Below are positions 34,689 through 43,453 of a stretch of DNA of 64,000 nt, one piece after another. This DNA comes from Hyphomicrobiales bacterium (GTDB taxonomy: Bacteria > Pseudomonadota > Alphaproteobacteria > Rhizobiales > Xanthobacteraceae). The stretch spans positions 1 to 64,000 of the forward strand of contig JAKFYI010000022.1 in NCBI GenBank assembly GCA_021730985.1. Direction: 5' to 3'. Both the position numbers and the translations under genes were made by a program. Every line of letters starts with the position of its first letter. The stretch's first letter is position 1. The notes under the pieces are model-generated. The model saw only the letters and a program-made list of their open reading frames with translations. It was not told where the DNA came from and did no database searches.

Positions 34689-35810
34689 ATGAGCGAACGA
34701 CATCGTAGCGCGAACCATGTTGTGCAAAGGGATCCCGTGACCCGGACATCCGTCAAAATCGGCAATCGCCTGATCGGCGAAGGCGAGCCCTGCTTCATCA
34801 CCTACGAAGCCGGCCCCACCCATTCCGGACTGGCGTCGGCTAAGGAACTGGTGCGTCACGCCGCGGCCGCCGGCGCCGACGCCGTTAAATTCCAGATCAT
34901 CGACCCCGACCGTCTTGTCGCCGACCGCAAGCTGCCGTTCACCTACGACGTCCTGGTCGATGCGGCCACCGGCAAGGCCGAGACCGTGACCGAGCCGCTC
35001 TACGACATTCTATGCCGGCGCACGCTCAAGGAGAACGAGTGGCGCGACCTGAAGGCGTACAGCGACAGCCTCGGCCTCGCGTTCTTCTGCACCGTGCTGT
35101 TCGACGACGAGATCGAGTTTCTGATCCAGATCGGATGCCAATCGATCAAGATCGCGTCCGCGGACCTCAATCACCTTCCGCTGCTCCGCAAGGCGGGGCG
35201 GACCGGCCTCAACATCCAGCTCGACACCGGAAACGGCTCGCTCGGCGAGATGGAAACGGCGGTCGATGTCATCCGCCGCGAAGGCAACGAAAATATCATC
35301 ATTCATCATTGCCCGTCGGGCTATCCGGCGCGGCTGCCGAGCATCAACCTTAAGGTCATCACCACCTTGCGGCAGATGTTCCCGTTCCCGATCGCTTATT
35401 CCGATCATACGCCTGGCTGGGACATGGACATCGCAGCGGTCACGCTCGGCGCATCGCTGGTGGAAAAGACCATCACGCCCGACCGCACGACCCGTTCGGT
35501 CGAGCATATCATGTCGCTTGAGCCGTCGCAGATGACCGAATTCATCAAGGTCATCCGCGATCTGGAAACGGCGCTCGGCAGTCCGCGGCGCATCATGCAG
35601 CCGGAAGAAATCAAGAAGCGGCAGGCCAACCGGCGTTCGATGTATCTCAAGGCCCCGGCCAAGGCCGGCACGCAACTGTCCGACGCCGCAATCGACTTTC
35701 GCCGGCCCGGATACGGCATCGGCCCTGAAATGCTCGAGACGCTCGGCGCGCAGAGGTTCAAGAAGGACCTCCCGGCCGGACATCTGCTCGACCTGTCAGA
35801 CTTCGGTTGA
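34689..35810 (+). CDS. NeuB-family nonulosonate synthase (copy 4, divergent)
   Basis: A 373-residue NeuB-superfamily protein. ITYEAGPTHSGLASAKELV replaces the usual AEAGVNHNG/AELSANH, and KFQIIDPDRLVADRKLPF replaces KFQTF; yet KIASADLNHLP, HHCPSGYPARLPS, YSDHTPGWD, EKTITPDRTTRSVEH and a C-terminal SAF domain (RRSMYLKAPAKAGTQLSD) place it in the family. It belongs to neither the PseI nor LegI pattern and probably uses another sugar. ATG 34689 has no ribosome site; a GTG at 34737 with AAAGGG upstream would remove 16 residues. It heads the pseG-pseB-pseC-pseF operon. Confidence 0.85.
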   Translation: MSERHRSANHVVQRDPVTRTSVKIGNRLIGEGEPCFITYEAGPTHSGLASAKELVRHAAAAGADAVKFQIIDPDRLVADRKLPFTYDVLVDAATGKAETVTEPLYDILCRRTLKENEWRDLKAYSDSLGLAFFCTVLFDDEIEFLIQIGCQSIKIASADLNHLPLLRKAGRTGLNIQLDTGNGSLGEMETAVDVIRREGNENIIIHHCPSGYPARLPSINLKVITTLRQMFPFPIAYSDHTPGWDMDIAAVTLGASLVEKTITPDRTTRSVEHIMSLEPSQMTEFIKVIRDLETALGSPRRIMQPEEIKKRQANRRSMYLKAPAKAGTQLSDAAIDFRRPGYGIGPEMLETLGAQRFKKDLPAGHLLDLSDFG

Positions 35811-35815
35811 ACGGC

Positions 35816-36838
35816 ATGCCGGCCGTCCTTTTCCGTTGCGACGGCGGCCCGGGCATCGGAATTGGTCATGTGATGCGCTGCCGCGCTCTGGCGGCGGCCT
35901 TTAGCGATCTGGGCTGGCGCTGCTCGTTCGCCACGACGGAGACAGCCGCTTCGCTGCTCCAATCCGAAGACGCCATTGTCGTGCCTGACGGCACCGAGGG
36001 CGCGGTTCCCGTCCGCGCGGCACTGGCCGATCACACAATCGATTGTCTTGTGGTCGATCATTACGGTCTCGATGCGCGGTTCGAGCGGCAAGCGGCGGAG
36101 ACCGGCACCCTGCTCGTCGTGATCGACGACCTGGCCAATCGTACTCATCACTGCAGTCTTTTGGTCGATGCCAATCCGGAGCGCCGGGACGCGGACTACG
36201 CGAGCCACACCGCCGCCGGAACACGGCTGCTGTTGGGCACTAAATACGCGCTGCTGCGCTCCGAATTTCTGAACCGGGCAAGGCCTCCCCGCCGCGATGC
36301 CAAAACTCTCGCGATCGCGCTCGGCGGCGCCGACCCGGACAACGTGTCCGCAATCATCCTCGACGCGTTGCCGTTTCTGACCGAAACCGCATGGAAGGCG
36401 GCCCTGATCGTCGGACAGGCCAATCCCAACCGGGCGGCACTGACCGCACGCGCCGAGGCCCTTGGAGCCGAAGTCCTCTGCAACCCGCCCAATCTGGTTG
36501 CGCTGATGGCAGACGCCGATATAGCAATCTCGGGGGGCGGCACGACCTGCCTCGAATTCGCCTGTCTCGGGATACCGGCCTTGACCATCATCCTTGCCGA
36601 CAACCAGCGCGCCATCGCCCGCGCAGTCGAAGCCGCAGGCGCAGCGCGTGTTCTCGAAGGCAGAAACCTGGCCCCTCGGCAGGTCGCGGACGCGATCGCT
36701 GCGATGGCCCGCGACTGGGAGCAGCGCAAGACGATGAGCGATGCGGGCCGGGCCTTGGTTGACGGCAAAGGCGCCGCCCGTGTCGCCGAAGAAACCGCAC
36801 GGCTGCTTGCCGCCAGAAAGCTGGAACAATGCCACTGA
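35816..36838 (+). CDS. pseG: UDP-2,4-diacetamido-2,4,6-trideoxy-altropyranose hydrolase
   Basis: A 340-residue PseG homologue (GT-B/MurG-like fold). FRCDGGPGIGIGHVMRC at the start is the PseG glycine loop with the key His; VDHYGLDARFE, VIDDLANRTHHCSLLVDANP and ISGGGTTCLEFACLGIPALT are further family marks. It cleaves UDP from UDP-6-deoxy-AltdiNAc to supply PseI. The ATG at 35816 is used; a TTG nine bases upstream is less likely. It overlaps the pseB reading frame by ten bases. Confidence 0.93.
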   Translation: MPAVLFRCDGGPGIGIGHVMRCRALAAAFSDLGWRCSFATTETAASLLQSEDAIVVPDGTEGAVPVRAALADHTIDCLVVDHYGLDARFERQAAETGTLLVVIDDLANRTHHCSLLVDANPERRDADYASHTAAGTRLLLGTKYALLRSEFLNRARPPRRDAKTLAIALGGADPDNVSAIILDALPFLTETAWKAALIVGQANPNRAALTARAEALGAEVLCNPPNLVALMADADIAISGGGTTCLEFACLGIPALTIILADNQRAIARAVEAAGAARVLEGRNLAPRQVADAIAAMARDWEQRKTMSDAGRALVDGKGAARVAEETARLLAARKLEQCH

Positions 36839-37878
36839 CGTCGAGATTTCTGGAAAACGTCGGGGACGATGCCCCGACTCTGAAAATGCTGAAGAACGCC
36901 CGCATCCTGGTCACCGGCGGTACCGGGTCGTTTGGGCAGGCCTTCGTCAATCGCGTCAACGATCTGGCCCAAGTTGATCGGATGGTCGTGTTCTCGCGCG
37001 ACGAGCTCAAGCAGTACGACATGGAGCAGTCGCTACAGCGCGACGTGATCGACCGCATGCGGTTCTTCATCGGCGACGTCCGCGACCTTCCCCGCCTCGA
37101 AATGGCGATGCGCGACACCGACTACGTCATTCACGCCGCAGCGCTGAAGCAGGTACCGGCCGCCGAATACAACCCGTTCGAGTGCATTCACACCAACGTG
37201 CTCGGCGCCGAGAACGTGGTCCGCGCTGCGCTGCGCAACCAGGTTAAGCGCGTGATCGCGCTATCGACCGACAAAGCCTCGAACCCGATCAACCTCTACG
37301 GCGCGAGCAAGCTCGCCTCCGACAAGATTTTCGTCGCTGCAAATCACCTCAGCGGCTCCACCAAGGTGCGGTTCTCGGTGGTCCGCTACGGCAACGTAAT
37401 GGGCTCGCGCGGCTCGGTCGTTCCGCTATTCCGCCGCTTGATGAGCAAAGGCGCTGAAAGCCTGCCGATCACCGACGAGAAGATGACGCGGTTCTGGATC
37501 ACGCTGCGCGAGGGTGTCGATTTCGTTCTCTCCTGCCTCGAGATGATGCGCGGCGGCGAGATTTTCGTGCCGAAAATTCCGAGCATGAAGATCGTCGATC
37601 TCGCCCACACCATGGCGCCCAATCTCAAGCACGAGATCGTCGGCATCAGGCCGGGGGAAAAGCTTCACGAGACGATGATCACCGAAGGCGACGCCCGCAC
37701 CACGGTCGAGATGGCCGACCGCTACGTCATCGAGCCGGCGTTCGCCTGGTGGGACCGCACCACCTTCGAAGGCACGTCGGCAAGGCGCGTGGCCGACGAT
37801 TTCCGGTATTCCAGCGATTCCAATCCCGAATGGCTCAAGCCTGAGCAACTCAGGACCATGCTGACGGACAAGGAATGA
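36829..37878 (+). CDS. pseB: UDP-GlcNAc 4,6-dehydratase (inverting)
   Basis: A 349-residue dehydratase of the FlaA1/PseB/FlmA type, first step of pseudaminic acid synthesis. ILVTGGTGSFGQAFVN, VVFSRDELKQYDM, HAAALKQVPAAEYNP and STDKASNPINLYGASKLASD carry the catalytic Asp-Lys and Tyr. The ATG at 36829 overlaps pseG by ten bases and gives a 19-residue leader; ATG 36886 (MLKNARILVTGG) would match the usual family start. Both are possible. It sits in the order pseG-pseB-pseC-pseF. Confidence 0.93.
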   Translation: MPLTSRFLENVGDDAPTLKMLKNARILVTGGTGSFGQAFVNRVNDLAQVDRMVVFSRDELKQYDMEQSLQRDVIDRMRFFIGDVRDLPRLEMAMRDTDYVIHAAALKQVPAAEYNPFECIHTNVLGAENVVRAALRNQVKRVIALSTDKASNPINLYGASKLASDKIFVAANHLSGSTKVRFSVVRYGNVMGSRGSVVPLFRRLMSKGAESLPITDEKMTRFWITLREGVDFVLSCLEMMRGGEIFVPKIPSMKIVDLAHTMAPNLKHEIVGIRPGEKLHETMITEGDARTTVEMADRYVIEPAFAWWDRTTFEGTSARRVADDFRYSSDSNPEWLKPEQLRTMLTDKE

Positions 37879-37882
37879 ACCG

Positions 37883-39103
37883 ATGGCGACGCCGCCATTC
37901 CTGCCCTATGGCCGGCAAGTCATTGAGGACGACGATATCGCCGCCGTAACAGCGGCCCTGCGCGCCGACTATCTGACCACGGGCCCGACTGTCGAAGCAT
38001 TCGAACGCGCCTTTGCGGAACGGGTCGGCGCTGCGCACGCGGTCGCCTGCAACAGCGGCACCGCGGCGCTCCATCTCTGCACCATCGCGCTGGGCCTCGG
38101 ACCCGGCGATTGGCTGATCGTGCCGTCCATGACATTCCTCGCCACCGCCAATGCCGCGCGCTATGTCGGCGCCGAGGTGCAGTTCGCGGACGTCGATCCC
38201 GACACCGGCCTGCTGACCGCGGCCACGCTGGACGAGGCGCTCACGCAGGCCAGGCGCGCAGGCCGAACCGCAAAGGCCATGTCGGTGGTTCATCTGGCCG
38301 GCCGGACCGCCCCGCTTGGCGCGATCTCCGATATCGCGAAGGCGAACAACCTTCCGATCGTTGAAGATGCCTGTCACGCGCTTGGCACCACCTATGACGC
38401 CGCAGGCGGCAGGGCCGCGCGCGTCGGCGATGGCCGTTACGGCGCGCTCGCCACGTTCTCCTTCCATCCGGTCAAGACCATCGCGGTCGGCGAAGGCGGC
38501 ATGGTCACCACCAACGATGCTACGCTGGCCGATGCGATGCGAACCGGCCGTAGTCACGGCATGATCCGCGATCCAAGTCGAATGCAGGACCGGGACGCCG
38601 CATTCGACACCGACGGCACGCCACAGCCCTGGTACTACGAAATGCAGGAGCCCGGGCTGAACTACCGGCTGCCCGACGTGTTATGCGCGCTTGGCATCAG
38701 CCAACTCGCAAAGCTCGATCGATTTGTGACCCGCCGCCGCCAACTCGCGAAGCTCTACGACGAAGCCCTGAAACCGCTGGCGCCGCTGGTGCGGACCGTG
38801 CCGCCGGTCGCCGATTGCGATCCGGCGCTTCACCTCTATGCCGCGCTGATCGACTTCGACCGGCTCAAGGTCAACCGGCGGCAACTGATGGCTTCGCTGC
38901 GCGAACGCGGCATCGGCACGCAGGTTCATTACATTCCCGTCCACCGGCAGCCTTACTACCGCGGCCGTTACGGCGACCAGGCACTGCCCGGCGCCGACGC
39001 CTACTACAGCCGGGAATTGTCGCTGCCGCTGTTTCCCGCGATGACCGACGGCGACGTCGGCCGCGTCGTCGAGGCCCTCAGCGAAGTCGTGAAGAGATCA
39101 TGA
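37883..39103 (+). CDS. pseC: UDP-4-keto-6-deoxy-AltNAc 4-aminotransferase
   Basis: A 406-residue DegT-family aminotransferase. FLPYGRQVIEDDDIAAV and LTTGPTVEAFERAFAE are the PseC start pattern; CNSGTAALHLC, VPSMTFLATANAARYVGA, VEDACHALGT and SFHPVKTIAVGEGG (PLP lysine) follow, ending with GTQVHYIPVHRQPYYRGR. It converts the PseB product to the 4-amino sugar for PseH. It starts four bases after pseB and overlaps pseF by four (ATGA). Confidence 0.94.
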   Translation: MATPPFLPYGRQVIEDDDIAAVTAALRADYLTTGPTVEAFERAFAERVGAAHAVACNSGTAALHLCTIALGLGPGDWLIVPSMTFLATANAARYVGAEVQFADVDPDTGLLTAATLDEALTQARRAGRTAKAMSVVHLAGRTAPLGAISDIAKANNLPIVEDACHALGTTYDAAGGRAARVGDGRYGALATFSFHPVKTIAVGEGGMVTTNDATLADAMRTGRSHGMIRDPSRMQDRDAAFDTDGTPQPWYYEMQEPGLNYRLPDVLCALGISQLAKLDRFVTRRRQLAKLYDEALKPLAPLVRTVPPVADCDPALHLYAALIDFDRLKVNRRQLMASLRERGIGTQVHYIPVHRQPYYRGRYGDQALPGADAYYSRELSLPLFPAMTDGDVGRVVEALSEVVKRS

Positions 39104-39780
39104 CAAAGCGACTCGCGATCATTCCGGCGCGCGGCGGATCGAAGCGGCTGCCGCGAAAGAACCTGTTGCCGTTCCTCGGCCGGCCGATCATCGCTCACAC
39201 CATCGAGGCGGCATTAAAAAGCGGCTGCTTCGACCGCGTGCTCGTGTCCACCGAGGATGCGCAGATCGCAGCCGCGGCGCGGGAGGCCGGAGCGGTCATC
39301 CACGATCGCGATACATCGCTCGCCACCGATTCCGCCACTCTGGTCGAAGTCTGTCTCGATATCCTTGCCAGCGAAGAGCGCGCCGGGCGCAGCTACGACA
39401 TCCTGGCCTGCCTGTATGCCACCGCACCGCTCCGCCATGCCGACGACATCGCAGCCGTCGTCGCGTTGGCCGATCGGCCGGACGTCGATTTTGCGATGGC
39501 AGTGACGGCCTATCCGCTGCCGCCTCACCAAGCATTACGCATCGAACCGAACGGCGCGCTGGCGCCGATGTGGCCCGAACTGGTCGATCTGCGCGCCGAC
39601 AAAGTCGGCCAGTTGGTCGTCGATAACGGCAGCACCAACGCTGCAAAGGTGCCGGAATTCCGCAAGCACCGGACGTTCTACGGGCCTCGGCTCAGCGGCC
39701 ATGTGATGCCGCGCGAACGCTCGGTCGATATCGACGAGCAGAGCGATTATGAGTTGGCGTGCTGGCACGCGGAGAATTGA
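39100..39780 (+). CDS. pseF: pseudaminic acid cytidylyltransferase
   Basis: A 226-residue CMP-sugar synthetase. LAIIPARGGSKRLPRKNLLP is the CTP-binding start; STEDAQIAAAAREAGA, YATAPLRHADDI and YGPRLSGHVMPRERSVDIDE (catalytic/metal Asp) follow. PLPPHQALRI and FYGPRLSG fit PseF rather than NeuA/LegF. It activates pseudaminic acid to CMP-Pse, the donor for transfer. The ATG overlaps the pseC stop, and it ends the operon, ten bases short of a convergent putative transferase gene. Confidence 0.92.
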   Translation: MTKRLAIIPARGGSKRLPRKNLLPFLGRPIIAHTIEAALKSGCFDRVLVSTEDAQIAAAAREAGAVIHDRDTSLATDSATLVEVCLDILASEERAGRSYDILACLYATAPLRHADDIAAVVALADRPDVDFAMAVTAYPLPPHQALRIEPNGALAPMWPELVDLRADKVGQLVVDNGSTNAAKVPEFRKHRTFYGPRLSGHVMPRERSVDIDEQSDYELACWHAEN

Positions 39781-39790
39781 ACAATTTGAT

Positions 39791-41281
39791 CTATCGAGCT
39801 GACATCGACGCTGACAGCTTCAGAAATCGATCCGCCGACTGCCCGTCAAGAACGCCCCAACCACTGCCATCCTTGATCTGACTGGCAACTGTCGCAGAGT
39901 AGAAAGCACTATCGGCCGAAAGGCCCTGGATTGCCGCCTGGAATTTTCCCTTGTCTGTCACGGCCATGACGCCCGGCGCTTCGAGATAGTCACGATAGGC
40001 GAAATTGTAGACGTCATAGTTGACGACAGGTTTCCTGCAAATGATTGCCAGTCGAATGATCGAAGATACGCTGGTGACCAACACATCGCAGCGCGGGATC
40101 AGGGAAGAAATATTGTCGTCTGTTACATTCACTCGTGATCGAACGTATTCAGCGTCCTTTTTTCCGATCCCAGGATGAGTTTGAAAGACCACCTCGGCAT
40201 TGGGTATCGCAAGAAGCGAATCGATCCAGAAATCGGCGAGTTCGCAAAATGATTTGAACTCGCATTTCGCCGATGGGTGATCGACGTAATCCGGCGGGAT
40301 GGCGCACAAGATGTGCGTCTTCCCAGGATCGCGTTTCGATCCCCGGTCAAACGCAAGCGCGGAAGCTGCATCCGACTTCATCATCCGATACATGTCGTCG
40401 GACGCGAGCGCACCGGTATAAGCCAGCTTTTCATCGGGCAACCCTTCGCCGGAATAGTGTTGACGCATGATCTCGCTCTCGACCGCGATCTTGTTCGCAA
40501 TTCCGCCGTGGACCGTCCACGGGTTCACCGGCGCAAGCCTCTGATATTCGCGGGCCAACGCAATAACGGCCGGCATTCTCAGTATTTCGACGCCATCGTC
40601 ACGGGTGTGAACCCATTTCGGAAACCGGCTTGCCAACAGCCGATCAAATGGCGAGGTCGGTCTGAGCGGGAAGCGCAAGCCTACGCTCATGAGAATCTGC
40701 TTCTTTTGCGAATATTCATACGGGATGATCAGCGTTTGAATGCCATGCTCTTGCGCCAGCGCGACGATCGCAGCGTTGCCGCCCGTGCCGTCTTCTCCGA
40801 CGAGCACGAGGCGCGGCTTGATCCTCGACAGGAGCGACACCGCCTTGTGCGTTTGTTCAAGTTCGTTGGACCAGCAAAGCGTGAAGTGGTTGGCTTCCGC
40901 ATAAGTATCTTCAGCGTCGCCCCGAAGGCCAACGAACCAACGGGCAATCAAGCCCCACGCGGACGGCTCGAGGATTGCGCTGAAAACCCGACTGAAGAAC
41001 CAAGCCCGCAAGGAGCGCTTCCACCCGACCTCGTGCCAGCCCGGCGGGATTCCATCAGGAATGGAGAATGGGACGGTCTCGAAGCCGGCGTCCGCACACT
41101 GCGCATTCATTTCGTCGAAGAGCTTCGGCGATTCCGTATCGAGGCAGAACACGACGCGGTATCGTTGCGAATTTCGCAAGACAGTAGCGGCTCTCAGCAA
41201 CTCGTTCAGTTGCGTTTTAAGCTGCACGACCGCCAATACAGAAATCTGCGGCAGATTGGGACTCAACTCACTGACTTGCAC
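39791..41281 (-). CDS. putative GT-B nonulosonate transferase, seven-paralogue family, member C
   Basis: About 496 residues from a GTG at 41281 (GGAAAAGAG upstream); GTG 41326 would add 15 residues but overlap member D by 59 bases. Seen: QISVLAVVQLKTQLNELLRA (family first strand), GEDG about 15 residues before position 180 in the longer reading, IIPYEYSQKKQ, AVESEIMRQHYSGEGLPDEK, LCAIPPDY, QTHPG with HP near 369, and VLVTSVSSIIRLAIICRKP as the S/T motif. WGVLDGQSADR closes it. Among the seven it is one of the more divergent. A 60-base sample (40201-40260) is 45% GC by hand count, well below the locus. Confidence 0.72.
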   Translation of the reverse strand: MQVSELSPNLPQISVLAVVQLKTQLNELLRAATVLRNSQRYRVVFCLDTESPKLFDEMNAQCADAGFETVPFSIPDGIPPGWHEVGWKRSLRAWFFSRVFSAILEPSAWGLIARWFVGLRGDAEDTYAEANHFTLCWSNELEQTHKAVSLLSRIKPRLVLVGEDGTGGNAAIVALAQEHGIQTLIIPYEYSQKKQILMSVGLRFPLRPTSPFDRLLASRFPKWVHTRDDGVEILRMPAVIALAREYQRLAPVNPWTVHGGIANKIAVESEIMRQHYSGEGLPDEKLAYTGALASDDMYRMMKSDAASALAFDRGSKRDPGKTHILCAIPPDYVDHPSAKCEFKSFCELADFWIDSLLAIPNAEVVFQTHPGIGKKDAEYVRSRVNVTDDNISSLIPRCDVLVTSVSSIIRLAIICRKPVVNYDVYNFAYRDYLEAPGVMAVTDKGKFQAAIQGLSADSAFYSATVASQIKDGSGWGVLDGQSADRFLKLSASMSAR

Positions 41282-43304
41282 GATCTCTTTTCCGCGAACG
41301 ACGCGATACTCCACTAATTTGGGCACAAAGCGTATCGAAGCAATTTACGATCCTCTCCAGCGACAGCCCGTCCAGCTTGCCCCAACTGGGGGCATCCGCG
41401 GCCTGCGATGTACGCAAATCGGCCCGGAAAGCGTCATCATTTGCGAGGCGATTCACGGTGGAAACAAACTCGTCCATCTTTTCAACGTGAACGATTCCGG
41501 GCGTGCCAGCATAGTCTCCGTAGCGAAAATGGTAGACATCGTAATTGACGCATGGGATGCCGCATGCGGCAGCCCATCGCAGGGTCGATGAAAGCGATGT
41601 TATATAGATATCGGCCAGTGGAACCAGATCGACGGTGTCGTCGGGCGCGATCCTAACCCCGTACCTCTCCAGGTGCAGATAATCCTCGCGATGCGCGCGT
41701 GGGTTGATCTTCAAGACGACGTTGTAATTGTAGCTGCACCCCGCGATCGTCTTGACCCAGAACTCCACGAGTTCCGGATAAGTGGTGAACTCGCACCACG
41801 GCACCCCGCTTACAAGCTGATCCGGTACCAACGCCGACAACAGCATCGGGCGATCCGATGGCAGGCCAAGCCGCGCATACAGTGCATTCCGCAGTTCATT
41901 GCGTCGCTGCAATCCCCCGAACAACCGGTCGTCGGTGACCGATCCGGCCAAAGTAAGTTGCTCAGCAGGAAAGCCGAGTTTTTGATAAACGGCCAGCATT
42001 CGCTCGCTTTCGACCAAAATCCGATCCGCGTGTCCGCTGTTGGAGATGAACGGCGTCTTGGAGCCGATGCCGGACAATTCGCTGGCAAGAAGGAGTTCGG
42101 GGTTGGAGCGCAGCAGCAACCGATCCTTGTAGGACGTAAAGAAGTGCGGAAATGCGGCCAGCAATTCATCGTGCTTGGGCGACTGAACGACGGACTCCGG
42201 ATTCTTGATGCAGTACTCGAGAATTTCGATCGGATTGGGAATCGTAAACGGAACGATGACCGAAGGAATTCCCCGCCGCCTCGCGGCACGGATCAACGGT
42301 CCACTCAGAGGACCGAGGATATCCTCCGACAGACAAACGATAGCTGGGTTGATCTCTCGAAGTATTTTTTCGTAGCGCAGGTCCGCTTTGAGGATTTGCT
42401 GAAACCACCAAAACCAGGGCTCGCGCCGCAGCACCCGGCGGTGCGCCAAGCCGCGCGGCTCGCTCTCGAGCTCCTCATCGTCAGATTCGATTTGCGGTTC
42501 AATGACCGCGTCCGCTGGCCGCACCAGCTTAGAAAGAGCAGACTGGCGAGGCCTTTCCTTTTTTAGATTGATTTGAAGGGGCGCTGCGACGGGTAGGGCC
42601 GTACCCTCACTGTCCGTGCACCTGAGTGTCAGTGTCGAATCCGACGTCACCTGGAACATTGCCGAGCCGGATAATCCATTCCAAACCAGGTAGTCGGTGC
42701 GGATCTCGTCGGTGAGGAAAATCTCGCAAGCGGCCGCGCGCGGATTGCTGGCATTCCACGTTACGATCACGGCATCGTTGAAATAAACGTCGGTTTTGTC
42801 GGCATCGAGGATTGGCCTTGGGTTGCCTCGCAACCCGTTGGTCGCCCAGATCCATCGCCGGCGGATCGCCGTCTTGACCCTCACGGACGTATCGCGCAAG
42901 CGATCGATTGCGGTGGGAACAATCTCCTCGAGAGTTGGCACGGCTGCGGGAATGTCGGCCACGACGGCTGCTTCCGGCGGAACCTCCGGCGGATCGGCCA
43001 CCACCACCAGAGGCTGGATGGGCTTCGGCGGTTCCGCAGCAAGGAGCACTTCTTCTTCGGTAAAAATCGCGATCGAATGCTGCAAACAAAGCTCGACCTC
43101 GCGTTCGAGCAGGTGCGCGGTCCCAGCGGCGATCAAGAAAACTGGTTCGTAAGCTCCGTGCTCCTTGAGGCGAAGCACAGTGCGGTACGCGTCGGTAAAG
43201 GTTGTCCTTTGATAGGTTAAAAACAGCGCGATTGGCTTTTGGATGGCTTTAAGGCCCTCCAAATCCGTGCGGAGAACCCCGTCCTTCCCCTCGCGAATTT
43301 CCAT
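41268..43304 (-). CDS. seven-paralogue family member D: insert domain, HP histidine missing
   Basis: A 678-residue variant. After the first Rossmann segment (residues 25-82) there is a ~200-residue insertion: a proline-rich linker (90-125), a basic helix, and a beta-rich stretch at about 171-246 (VYFNDAVIVTWNASNPRAAA, SAMFQVTSDSTLTLRC) that looks like an Ig-type sandwich. The family fold resumes near 290 with SEDI (326-329), IVPFTIPNPIE and SNSGHADRILVESERM. The HP motif is NP (KINPRA, 533-535), while SLSSTLRWAAACG (570-582) remains. The ATG at 43304 is preferred to a TTG at 43328. Loss of the HP His suggests a non-catalytic or altered role. Confidence 0.68.
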   Translation of the reverse strand: MEIREGKDGVLRTDLEGLKAIQKPIALFLTYQRTTFTDAYRTVLRLKEHGAYEPVFLIAAGTAHLLEREVELCLQHSIAIFTEEEVLLAAEPPKPIQPLVVVADPPEVPPEAAVVADIPAAVPTLEEIVPTAIDRLRDTSVRVKTAIRRRWIWATNGLRGNPRPILDADKTDVYFNDAVIVTWNASNPRAAACEIFLTDEIRTDYLVWNGLSGSAMFQVTSDSTLTLRCTDSEGTALPVAAPLQINLKKERPRQSALSKLVRPADAVIEPQIESDDEELESEPRGLAHRRVLRREPWFWWFQQILKADLRYEKILREINPAIVCLSEDILGPLSGPLIRAARRRGIPSVIVPFTIPNPIEILEYCIKNPESVVQSPKHDELLAAFPHFFTSYKDRLLLRSNPELLLASELSGIGSKTPFISNSGHADRILVESERMLAVYQKLGFPAEQLTLAGSVTDDRLFGGLQRRNELRNALYARLGLPSDRPMLLSALVPDQLVSGVPWCEFTTYPELVEFWVKTIAGCSYNYNVVLKINPRAHREDYLHLERYGVRIAPDDTVDLVPLADIYITSLSSTLRWAAACGIPCVNYDVYHFRYGDYAGTPGIVHVEKMDEFVSTVNRLANDDAFRADLRTSQAADAPSWGKLDGLSLERIVNCFDTLCAQISGVSRRSRKRDRASQ

Positions 43305-43424
43305 ATTTGACGGCAAGATTTGATCCAATTACTAGTCTACGGTCGGTTGAGCGATGACCCGCCGCCGCCGCCCGTTGTTGCGTTGCAACATTTGGCTTGA
43401 GAGGCCTTGGCGATTGCATCGAGC

Positions 43425-43439
43425 GCATTCGCAGAATGC
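43425..43439. promoter_or_regulatory. short perfect inverted repeat before the dioxygenase ribosome site
   Basis: GCATTC and GAATGC flank a three-base loop (GCA), immediately upstream of the GAGGAAA ribosome site of the 43454 gene. It could be an operator half-site pair or a small leader hairpin. The rest of the 149-base divergent gap (43305-43453) shows no clear promoter. Confidence 0.25.
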
Positions 43440-43453
43440 AATGAGGAAACCCG

